Source: Kryptolebias marmoratus
Taxonomy: Eukaryota; Chordata; Actinopteri; Cyprinodontiformes; Rivulidae
Reading direction: 5' to 3'
NCBI RefSeq assembly: GCF_001649575.2
Contig: NC_051431.1
Location: 22,278,156 to 22,342,155, forward strand
DNA: 64,000 bases
Under the pieces are notes generated by a model. That model was not told the DNA's origin, did not search any database, and saw only the letters and a program-made list of their open reading frames with translations. Positions 12,601 to 24,600 of the stretch are shown piece by piece. Each line of letters begins with the position of its first letter. Within the stretch, counting starts at the first letter, position 1. A program made the position numbers and the translations under genes.

Positions 12601-15600
12601 GATTTAAACCAACAGAATTCAAATTTCTGGTTGTGATTGGATGAGCATGTGCGTTGACTTCCTGTTCAGCTGAAACGGGCTGGAAAAAGATCTGGGCTGC
12701 CTTCACATGTGACCACTGAAATGTGGTGATATAACTCGTGCCTGTAACACACCCCAATCATGATTAAAAAAAAAAAGAAAAAAAATCATCTGGTCCCAAT
12801 TATCTGTTGAAGTCATACCCAAGGATGAGTGTGCTTAAATCCACGCACACACACACACGTACACACACTGCACTGCAAAACTGCTTCACAATTTGGCTCA
12901 GTTACCCAGCTTGACATTTCAGCATCACTCCGCTGAAGAGCGGGGTGCAGCCAAGGGTCTCTCTGAGTGACCCCTGATGTGTGTTACATAAGAACCCAGG
13001 TCCAATTAACCGAGCTCGCCCCACCTCACAGAAGGCAGGGGCCAGAAGGGGCAGCTGAGATTGAGGGAAGCGTTCCCTGCAGTGCTGGGGTTTTTTATTA
13101 TTATTATTTTTTATTTTTTTTATTTTTCAGCCACCTATCAGCTGAGAAATAGACTGCATCTCTCTGTGTCAACGTCTCTTCCACTCTCCCACCCACCTAC
13201 CCACACACACAAATAACTGCCATTGTGTCCGTGCTGCCTCAGCGTTTCCTAACGCAGAATCCAGCATATGTCAGTGTATTGTTTCTACCAGAGAAGAAAC
13301 ATTGTTAGCTGTTTGCTCGAGGTATTTTGTCTCGCTTTAGTTGACTGTAGCACCAAGAGGCCTTTACTTAAACGCGACAGATCGACCTAATTCTCTCCGA
13401 CAGGTCCTCAGTCAGAGGAACTCGCCTGACAAGTCTATTCCTGTGACTGTTTAGTATACACAATGTGGACTCGCTCGTCAGCTCCGGCACAGGTGCACAC
13501 ATGCGGAGCAGGTTCTTCGGGCCTACAGTTTAATGCTTCTGCTCCTAGAACAAAAAAAAAAGCAAGACGGAGTACCTAATACCAAACCAATTGAAAGCTC
13601 CCGAAATACCTCCTCGTGTACGGACATGCCGCTTTAAATTTAAGAGCGGTTCTCTGTCAGTCATAATGAATGTTAGACAGCATTTTTTTTTTTTACCGTC
13701 TTTCTTCCAGCAGTACACTTGCTGTTTTAGATGGATTCACTCCCTGTTCGATGTTAGAGCCAAATCTGTCAGTTTGCCACAAGTCAAAGAAGGCTGTACG
13801 CATTATAGAGCATACCGAGCAGTTTGTTCATGCGTCTAAGGTATGGCACAGTTTGGGGCCTGAAAGCTACTGCATAAAGAAAGTCTGACAATATTATTCG
13901 TTGTTCATTTAGTTACGGGATTATACAAACGAATAAATCTGAGGGTGCGGAGAAGACCATTGCAGAAGAGTGACCTCTAACACTTTATTTGTCGCGTACA
14001 ATTCATCCCAAAATTCATGCTCTGACGTAAAATCCAATATATGAAGAAGTAGCTTCAATGAAACTTGTGTATATGAAACGTAACATGTGGATTTAATGCT
14101 GGATCCTTGTTGTAACTGGTTATTTTTTTGCCTGGAAGTTGACACGATTGCATGTTTCCCAATGCTAAGTGCTCCGATCACTGTTGACTGAGCTGAGTGA
14201 TCGGCAAATATTTAAACTAAAGGCATTGTCATCCAGACCGATTTTTGTGTTGGTTTGTTTTTAATAGTAAAGTATTTATTACGCGCTGAAGGCAAAGGGG
14301 CAGTAATGTTGTATACCTTAACACATCCTTAACACACTCTGCATTTCTTTCCCTTTTCAGCATAAGATAATCTTAGTTTCAAACTCTGGCATAAAAGGTG
14401 GCGGGCGATAGGGAAGGCCTTCAATGAACGCCAGGCTTTTATTTTATACACCTTTACGACCTTGGTTCCGAGATGATCACACTTTCAGGAAAAGTTAAAA
14501 TTCGAAGAAGGAAGTGACATGTTTTTTTTTCTTCCAAGTTGCAGTAAATAATACTTCAGTAATCTATTTAAATGATGCAAGGTGGGTCTTTGTATCGTGC
14601 AGCCTGATGGTAACAGTAGCTTATCTCCACCTCCGGGTACACTAAACAGCTGGCATCAATCACTGACTTATCAGGCGGCGAGCTTCCACAAACAAACACA
14701 CACAGACACACACAGCATCCTTGGACTGCATGTTTCTGCCCATTCCCTCCAAGTGACAAAGGAAGACGAGCCGTGGAAGCCGATTGTGCAACTTGTCCAG
14801 GCCCCACGGCTTAACACCACAACACATTCTCGTGTTACGAAGCCACAAACAAGCAAGTTTCCACTGAGTGCTGGTAAATTGGATGACACTAAGCAGAACC
14901 ACATGACTGGAGAACATTAAACTGCGTTTGCGTGTTGAGTTGCCGCTCGGAGGTTCCCCCCCTCCTCCTCGGAGTTCACAGAACGGCGTGCCACGGTGAC
15001 GCAGGAGTCGTCTAACAAGAATCCGACACAAAAGCAGAAGGCAGGAGCGCAGGTGTCGGCGCGCGTCCTTCGGACGTGACGCAACCAGTTCTGCGTAGCA
15101 GGGAGAGCGCGTCGAACAAAAGGTGAAACGCGTACAAACACTGGCTTTTGCATACGCCTCCTTTTAAATAGTCTCATGACGAAGCAAAAATCTTCAGTAG
15201 ACAAATTTTCCCATTTATCAAATAAGTATCAAATGTAGCGTAGAACTGTTGCTTTTTTGCCCATTATTTGGACTCAGGTGAAAACTCAGGTAAAATGTCT
15301 ATATTTGATTAAAAACTGTACATATAACATGTTAATTTGTTGTAAAAGTGAAAGAGTTTTAAGTTTTTAAAGTATCTCAAATTGAACTAAAGTTTGATGA
15401 CCTTCGTGTGAAGCTTGGATTAAATATTTAGTTCAAACTTTGCTCGCATTAAATGACTGACTACTTCCGCAAAGGCCACATATTAGCTGTTTGAGGCAGG
15501 TGTTTTATAGATTTGATTTAGCAGCAGGACAAAATACTGATCAGGAGAAATATTCCTGTTCGTGTTTGTGCCTTACAAGAATCAATGCGACGGTGCCAAA

Positions 15601-18600
15601 CATCTTTTTAATTAAAAAAAAACAACAACTTGCTTTCACAGTCTTTTCTGCTGCTGATGTTGGTAGTCCCTAGCTTCTTGTGGGGAAACCTTTACCAGAA
15701 AGACCGAGACCGCGATCACCTTTCATGCCAGAGCTTTAAATGAAGATCGTTTTATTATGAGAAGAAGCCTAGTTATAGTCATTTAACTCAAACATTGAAA
15801 AGATGCTGTGAGTATTTTCACGCCATATTAAGAAATCTTGTAAGATGCATTTGTTGGTAATGACTCTTAGCTATCCCACAGACCATAAACATGCATGTTA
15901 GGTTAATTGGGAACTCCTAAATTGTCCCTAGGTGTGAGTGAGAGTGTGAATGGTTGTTTGTCCCTGCAATGGACTTGCGACCTGTCCAGGGTGTCCCCCG
16001 CCTCTCGCACGGTGACTGCTGGGGATAGGCACCAGCTTCCCGTGACCCGGAATAGAGAAGCGGGTAAAGAAAATGGATGGATGGATGGACTCTTAGCTAT
16101 TAGCACGTCAAACTTTAGCTCAATATCTGCAAAGTTATAGCCACCGATGTGTTGCCTAAAGTCGATTAGCTGTGGTGTTCGTCTTAAATTAGGTTGACAT
16201 CAAAGGTTAATCAGTTGTAGACGTCCAACTAATGACTACTTTCTAAGAGGTTCATTAAAGTCCATCCACTGGCAACGTAACCTCTTTAATGCAGGTAAAT
16301 AAAGGTACTTTAAGGACAAGTGCAACTCATCAGAATATACCTGTAATAGCTCGTGATTGTTTATAGGGCTGGACCTCACCGAAAACAGTAACAGTGGACT
16401 GGAATGTTCCCGACGCTGAGCCAAACTTGTTTAAAACATTTTTAATAGTCCTTCGTTTCTCAGTCAGACCTTTAAAAGATGCCCTTTCAAGTTAAAAGAT
16501 GCTTCGAGCTTTCCCGTAACGTAAAGCGTAGTCCCACCGCGTTGAGTCACGGGTCATCTCCTGCAGATGTTTTGCATTTAACGTTTAGGTTGCTTGGCGC
16601 ACGCTCGTTTAATCGTGACGGAGGCTGCGTTTTTATTGTGTTTTTCAAATTGTTGACAGCTTAAATAGAATCCTGCACGCTGGCACGCCTGTGGAATATA
16701 AAGCCTTTAGTAGGCTGTAAAATGAGTCGAGCGTTGTATCTCGTTGTGCCTCCTCAGACCAGCGCAACGCAAAGTGCCCGTTGGTCTCCCAGACCTTCTC
16801 TGGCTCAGGTTCTTCCAGATAGTCCAGGCTCACGGCTGCTACGGCTCAGGCCGAATGATTTAAGCCTGTTTCTCATTTGTTCTTGTGCATTATGTAACCA
16901 AAACCACAAGGTTTGTGTGTTATGAGCAGTGGGTGGAGGGACAATTGAAGTCTGACTGCAGACCTGCACATGAGGGTTTAACTGACCCTGTTACGTTTTC
17001 ATTTTTAGAGTCAAATCTCCTTTTGACTCTCATTTAGCAGGACGCTCGATCAGCTGTTGGACCGCTTGCAGCGAAAATATAATAAAGCTCTTAAAGGAGT
17101 TGCTCTGAAACCATGGTTCTCAAACTGTGTTTTGACTACCAGTGGTCCTCAGGCTCCCTTTAGTAAATGACATCAACTATTTACAAGTTATATAACAAGC
17201 TAATTAACCAGCTGAGCTGTGATTGGAAGCTTAAAAGCAGAGCGAGCCAAAATGATGAGTGGTTCAAGAACATTACAGTGTGGCTCCAAAAAAACAAAAC
17301 AAAAAAAAAACTCTTGGAATTAAAAGTCCAATGGAGAATATTTGAAGATCCCTCGTAAAAATGATGAAGCCAGAATGAGAGCTGGCTGCTACTTAAGCAG
17401 AACCAGTGAAATTTTTATAGGACTTGCTTGCAACAAAGGGTCCAAAACAGTGAGGAAATGTGATTCAGTTTATGGAAATTTGTTTTCAGTTCTTCTGGGA
17501 CAGAGGGAAAGCCAGGACTATGTGGTGCCATTCTTAGAGCGTCTTAAACTGAAGCAAACTGGCAGCAGCGATGGACATCAGTGGATGTACATCTACAACT
17601 GATCGTTTTTTTGGGTCCACCCAAGTCAGTGATGGCTGCCACAGCTAGTCGACACTTCCATGCACATTTTATTTGCAAGTACAAACAAGTTACAAATACA
17701 TACATGTTTCAGAAAGTAGCAAAAAGAAATGAATGTAGAATTACAGACGTTTAGGGGCCATCCATACAGAAACAGTGTTTTAGGAACTCCAAAACAGCCT
17801 CCTTTTTTTGGAAAACTGATTACAGAGTGGAAAAAAAGTCTTGAAACACCATCCTTGCATTTTCATGTAGATTGCAGGAATGTAATCTTTTGAAAACGAT
17901 GGTGTGATAGCGCCACCTGTGATCTAACCTACAACCCGAGGCGGTGTCTTCTTCTTCTTGTGTTTCCATTTTAAACCCAAGGTGTAAGTTTTATGCACAT
18001 GCCCCACACTTTGTTTCCTTGTCTGGTGTATTTCTGTGGCAGCGTTACGGCACCACATACAAGGCTGGTGTGTTTCTGATTGGATGAAACAGTACCGTGT
18101 TTACAACGATCGAGTTAGAAACAACGAATAACAAGTTTGTTTTGGGAAAAACTGCGTTTCCGTGTGGACAAGGCTTAAGTCGAGAACGGTTTGAGACGCC
18201 TGCAACAACTATTTTGTTAGAAAATTTGCCTTTGCGTGTTTTTAAAAAAAAATTTTTTAGACAAGCTCAACATTCAAGTGAAATTCACACAAGGAAACTT
18301 AAAACCCCTGCAAACTTTTTGAGACATTTTGGAACAAATTCAACTTGTTGCCAACAGTTGCAGCCCAGTGAGAAACTAGCTTTACCAAATGCAAAAACTG
18401 CTCATAACTCAGTCAGTTTTACAGATGTTGAACTAAAATTTAGTGTGCTAGTAGCTCAGAGTCATCTCCCACACGCCCTGCAAGCACTAACAGATCACTG
18501 CAGACGTTACAACGTTGGCATGCAAGGCTGTAGGTGATATGTTTTATTTATCTTTATTTTATTTATATAATCTCGTAAGCTCGTAGTTTAATGTCTGTCC

Positions 18601-21600
18601 TAATGGTGGTGCTTGGAGAGCTTGGTGTTTTCAGGGAAAAGTTTGAGAACCACCTCTCTAAAGGTAACAAACAAGCGAAGTAGCTTTTACCTTTGAACCA
18701 AACAGAACAGCGCCAATGGTGCTTGCTGGTGTAAATGTTCCTGATAAGAACAGTGATAAAAGAGGAACTAAAAAAACAAAAAAGCTGGTGTAAACACCTC
18801 CACCCCTCCCTGCCAGTGTTTTGAATGTGTATTAGAGCCACCGAGGAGAGAGGTTTTTGTTTTTGTCGAGATTAAAAGTGTAAATGCCGAGAATAAAGTG
18901 GCAATTTCAATGACAGAGGAAAAAGTGGCAATGTTGAAAAAAAGTCAAGACTTAACCAAGAAGAAGTGGACCCCGTTGTGCTCCGTTACCTGACTTATTT
19001 CTTCATTTTTATTTATTTTTTATTGTATCTGAGGGTTATGGGTGCACTTTTACTGAGTTAACAAACTAATTAGCTGAAGCAAGGTCAAGGTTCCGTTTAT
19101 TACTCCTGCGGCAGCGGAACCCACAGAACTTATTTTAATCCTTCACAATAAGAGTCTGAAACGCTGAGTTTTGGCTTCTAAATACTCTCAAGTGTGTTGG
19201 TGGTCTAGGGCGCAGTATCCATTTTACTGAAGAACAACAATATAAGCTTTTCATATTTTCATAACCTTCAAATGTTTAGAGAGAGTTTGAGGTTAGCGCT
19301 CAGCGTATGTGTGTGAGGCTCTTATTGTGAAGGATTGAATGAGGTCCGCCGCAGTAGGCGTAATAAACAGCACCTTGACCTGCTTCAGCTAAGACACTGC
19401 ATGTTATTTTGTGGTAAACTCAGTAAAAGTGAGTCCGTAACCCTTAGATACAGTGATAATAAGAAATTAAACAAATACAGTTGAGTTCAGGAGCACATGG
19501 AGGTTCACTTCCTCTGGTTTAAGTTGTGAAAGACGGCTTTTGTTCCTTCTGAGTGGCCCGTCGTAGTTCCGTAAGAAGCCCGTCGCTGCAGAGGTTCTCC
19601 CGGTGTGGGCGGTCGCTCGTGCCCTCTGCTCCTCGGCTCCACTTTTTTTTTTTTTCTTTTTTTTTTTTTCTTCCCGGCAGCACGTGTCCTCTGCTCCTCC
19701 CTCCTGTGACTCCACTCCGGCGAGAGTTCACCCAAGTCATACGTCCCGGTACGGTACGGGGAGAAGAGTTTGTCCGCCCGGCAGGAGATGAATTATGTCG
19801 AAGAAACGCCACAGGAGCCTGTCTGACACGGACTCCTTTGCCGCTGTCACGGGCAGGAAGACACATTTTTAGTGTTTGGGATTTTTATTATTTTTTATTT
19901 TTATTTTTTGGGAAACGTCTTTCTCGGGATATTTCGTCACTGAACTCAAGAAGGCACCAGATTTGATTTTTTTTTTTTCCTTCACCCTCCTTCCTCCTCT
20001 TGTTCCCGGAGAGCATCATGACTGCGTGAGAGGAGCAGAAAAGTTGTTTCTCCCCCCCCAACCCACCCTCGTGACGCCTTCCTCCTCCACCACCTCCACC
20101 TCCACCTCCTCCACCCCCACCGGTATGACCCTCGGCACCGTGGCCGGCTCGGACAGCTCGTCGGCGGTCAGCTTCTGCTCCTGCTGCGGGGCGAAGATGG
20201 TGCCCTACTTCAGCGACGACGAGACGGTGTCCAAGAACCAGATGAACCAGCTGTAAGTGGTGACGCCGGTAGTTACATTAAAACAGCAGACAGAGGGGAC
20301 ACAGAACCAAATCCTCACTGACTTATTTAACTAGAGAGTCAGTTTGAAAAGTGACGGTAACTTGAGCCATTTTTTCTTCCCAACCATCTGACTAATGTCA
20401 CAGCAGTTTTGCAACACGAGGGCTGAATGGAGTTCTCAGAGATTTAGCAACAATTTACTCATCCTGGCACTTCCCTTTGACCAAACTAAGACAAAGAGTT
20501 CTTCAAGTCATGTGAATCATCACAAACCACTTAATAAAAGGGGTGCCACATGACTGATACTGTAATTTAGGGAGCATTCCATACCTGGTCGCTTAATTAA
20601 AAGATTTAAAGGAGTGTTTGGTCCTGTTTATTAAATATGTTGGAAGGCGTAGCTGTTCGCTTTCGAACTCTAGTAAGATTGGATCTCCGTCTGGGATTCA
20701 CTGTTAGGTGATGTTTTTGGGAAAAAAAAACCCAACAGATTCAAGTTTGTTTGTGTCTGATTGGTTTCAGGTGAAATACTGAAACAAGGTCACGTATGTC
20801 ACTTATAAAACCCAACTCCTGTGCAACTGAACTAGTAGTTTTAGTCACAGTCAGGGTGGCTAAATGTTGGATGTTCTGGCTGAATTCGGCGTAACTAACT
20901 GTGATCTTATCCACAATCCTGCTGTGTCTGCAGCCCTTTTTCTTCTTCTTCTTCTTGCTTGTGATGACATGTTGAAGGATTAAGTGGACTTGTTCATGTG
21001 GTCTGCCCTTCAGGACAGATCAAAGGCTCGTCTCTCCCAGCGGACCATCACCGAGCTGCCCTGATAAGCTTTGCAAAGTCAGAGGAAAAGAAGCAATAAA
21101 TCAATGGCGATAATGCTCCGATGGGATTGACAGCTGAACGTCAGCGGATTTGAAGCGTTTCCGTGTTCCCTGTACGGGAACTGACCTCCCGTTGTGGTTT
21201 TGCAGAAGTGCCCGGGGTGACGCGTGACGCGATTGCTTTATTTCTCAGCTGTTTTAACACGCAGTGTTGCGGTGTGATTGTTGAGTAAATCAGGCGTTTC
21301 TTAGGACTGCACCCACTTTTCTAGGGAAACGCTCTAAATGTGTCTTTGCTGTTTTACGGGGAAGATGTAGGAGCAAGACCCATCATCTACTGGCAGGCCA
21401 CGCGTCTCCAGCAGATGTGGGAATCTGGAGCAGAACACGGCAGCAGTTGGTTGGTTGTCATGTTTGTTTTGCATCGGACAGAGCGAGCTAATAGTTTTAA
21501 TATCGTCCGCGTGGCCTGGGCCAGGTGTGACCGAACCTCTGTGTGTAATCAGAGCTGCTGCTGGAGCTAAGTGTTACCTGTGGACGCGCGGCATCTGGAG

Positions 21601-24600
21601 TCTCATCGTTATCCTGCCGATTTCAGAAATGCCGCCGAAGCCGCTCTCTTCCGCTCCAGCCACATGACTTGTGTCTCACACGTGCTTTCCAAAGAAAGCA
21701 GAATAGGCGCAATCAGGAAGTGAGGAGTACGCTCGTGGTCAGCTTTCAGTAGCTGGATGCTGGCCACTACTTCTGCTTGTTTGTGTTTGTTGTGACGCAT
21801 TCCAAATTGTACGGCCCACATAACTTTGTTTATATTGTCCCAGTTTGCGTGTCTAAATGCAGTAAAATCAGACTTAATGTATCAGAGCTCCTACTGTCTC
21901 AGGCAGAAGCCAGCTGGCATCAGTGACACTGAAAGAAAGTCTGACCCGGCTTGTTCCCTGTTTCGTTATCACCCCTGACCCTTTCTGTTCCAGTAACCCT
22001 CTTCGGCTACTTTCTCATACATTCGGCTGTGTCTGACAAGTGGCTTCCGCATTGTACTAATATGCCAAACGTTTTTATGAGGCTTAAGGAGATGTATGAT
22101 GTTAGGTTTCTTTGTGTTCTTGTCCATCTGCTGCTGACTTTGCTAATGGCGCATTTTTCCACACAGCGGGGCCCACCACGGACCCCTGAACGCCCACGCA
22201 CCAGCCAACTACCCGACTTTCCCATGGGTTGGATCTGTCTCGGGTTCAAGCTCATAAGGCCTTAGCAGGGGCCTGCCCTGTATAGAACCGCCTGGCCCTA
22301 TATTTATCCCGCTCTCCTCTCCAAAGTGACTAATATGGGCACAGGCTGGAGGAGGGGGAAAGGGGGGGTCGCCCAGTTATCAGAGTGGTCCTTACATAGT
22401 GAGGATTGTGTCGGACTGTTGCCCTAACAAGTACCTACAGCCTCACTTTCAGTGCAGAGTCGGAGCTAGGTATAAAAGCCAAAAGACGACCCCCGGCCCA
22501 TTCTGTGCCCACACACTCTGACCCGGTCTGACTGGGTCGTCGTTCTTTATCTGTTTTACTTCAAAGCCCACCTCCAAATCTATCACCGTGTGGAGTCCCA
22601 TTCCACTGAACCTGTTGACCTAGATCCTTTCCCCCACTCGACGCTCCTGTATGTTTGTATTGGCTCTCTAATCAGCTCGAAAAAAAAAAAGGCACATTTT
22701 TAACTTTCTGGACTCTCTTCGTCAGCACGATTGTTAGAAGATAATATTGAACTCACTGCTATGCACACAAAATGTGGTTCATCGGGGTGCATTCTTCATC
22801 GTGACTAAATCTGCCGTCAGCCTCTGATGGTGTCACGACAAGTGAATCATTTCAACGGTTTTATTGGCTAATTCTACAATCAAGGGTTAGTTTGTAAATT
22901 ATGTTGTTAAACGTATTTCGTATGACTAATAGTGCAGCAGCTTCATATAACTTTCCTCAGTTAAAATCTAGATCATCCATCCGCTAGATTTAATTATTTA
23001 TACTTTCGTCTATAAATTGGAGAACTGTTCAAAACATGTTACGTTCCCAAAGCCTGAAGAGATTTATCCCAGCTGTTGTGTTAGTTAAACAGCTGGACTA
23101 CTGGGTCCTTCTAATAACAGATATGGTGCGTGCCGTTACTAAAGGAAAAGTTGAGACGTTTTGAGCTGGCTGTTTAACCGGTCCGAGTTTGGAAGAATAA
23201 ATTTAACTCTGACATGAGTGACAAGCTAACAGGCAGTACGAGCCGGGCCAAGATCAAAGTGGACTGCTGCTGTTTTAAAAAGCGATCCAAACTTTCACGG
23301 TGGCTCACCTGACCGCCATTTACGTTGCTGCTAATTTCACGTTACATGGGTATTAACTTTGAATTCCATGTGTATATGCAAGCACGCATGGCAGCAGCAC
23401 TTCCAGCCTGAATTTCATACCCTTTATGCCAGAATAACAATGTAAAGGTTTATAACTGCGAATGTTGATGAACTGCTTGAGCATTTTTGGAGACCGAAGT
23501 TGTTTTATGATCACAGCAGTCCACTTTGAAAGTGGCTCCTCTTAGGATGGACCCTCATTAACTCATCAGTACAGTCTACAATCTTAATACGGATCCAATA
23601 TGCACATTTTCTAAACAATTCTTACACAGGATTTTTAAAAATAAACCTTTACACTGCTGTCAGTTTTGCATGATACACTTATTACAGCTGAAATATTATG
23701 AAACTCCTACTGGAAGTCCTACAGCTAGCTGCTGCTGCTTCTCTTCGTGTTTGCAAATCCAGGAACTACAATATAGAATTATGTGTAAAGTGAAAGGGAT
23801 AATGGTGTAAAGGTTTATAAAACGATGTTTGTGCGAATGCCTATAAAATCATTGAGGCTGGAGTTGTTTAAAGACGGCAGCGATCTATTTTGGCCTTCGA
23901 AAGCTCCGAAGTATCCCTTTAAAGTTGTGACATTTGTGAGGCTGGAGGCAGAGAACGTGTTTCGTGCTTGCAAGAGAAAGGGGACTTCATTCTCATAAAT
24001 GATGAGGAATCCTAAAGCTTCCTGCCAGGTGATGAAATAGTTTGTGGGTCACTGGTCTGTGTGTGCTGCACCTCCTCCTCCTCAGCTCTCCTGAACCCCG
24101 TCCCATGGCCGGATCCAGTTTCCCTCCGCTCCTGTCGGAGTAAAGATTCCCTGTACAGTAGCTCAACTGTGCGCCCATGAATACAGTCTATCAATAGCGG
24201 AGACTTTTAAAGGACTAGAGTATTTTTAGCTACTGTATTCGAGTGTCTGTGTCACAGCCTCTCACTCCCGCAGCAGTCAGGCTTATGTTTCCAGGGGCAG
24301 GTGTAAAAATGTTTCCTTCCCGCGTGTTTTGTGGCCTTCCACGAGATTCTCAGGATGGTGTGTGGTTCCACATGACATTGCCCAGTGGCTCGATTACACA
24401 CAGACAAGTACAGTCCGTTTAGTCAGCATGTGAGCGCAGTGGGAGAGATGGTACAGCAGGAATNNNNNNNNNNNNNNNNNNNNNNNNNNNNNNNNNNNNN
24501 NNNNNNNNNNNNNNNNNGGGGGGGGGGGGGGCGTCGGAAGTCAAAAGTAGGACGAAGCTGTGAGAAATCCTGAAAATAAAAAAACAAGCGACAGAGGGGG

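Noticed and set aside
18097..18537. 146-codon plus-strand open frame
   Set aside because: It spans the junction of a MITE-like insertion and repeat family A, and has no recognisable motif.
19467..19866. Several overlapping minus-strand frames rich in Lys/Arg
   Set aside because: Lysine runs come from the T tract; they lie antisense to the putative internal ssh2 5' UTR.
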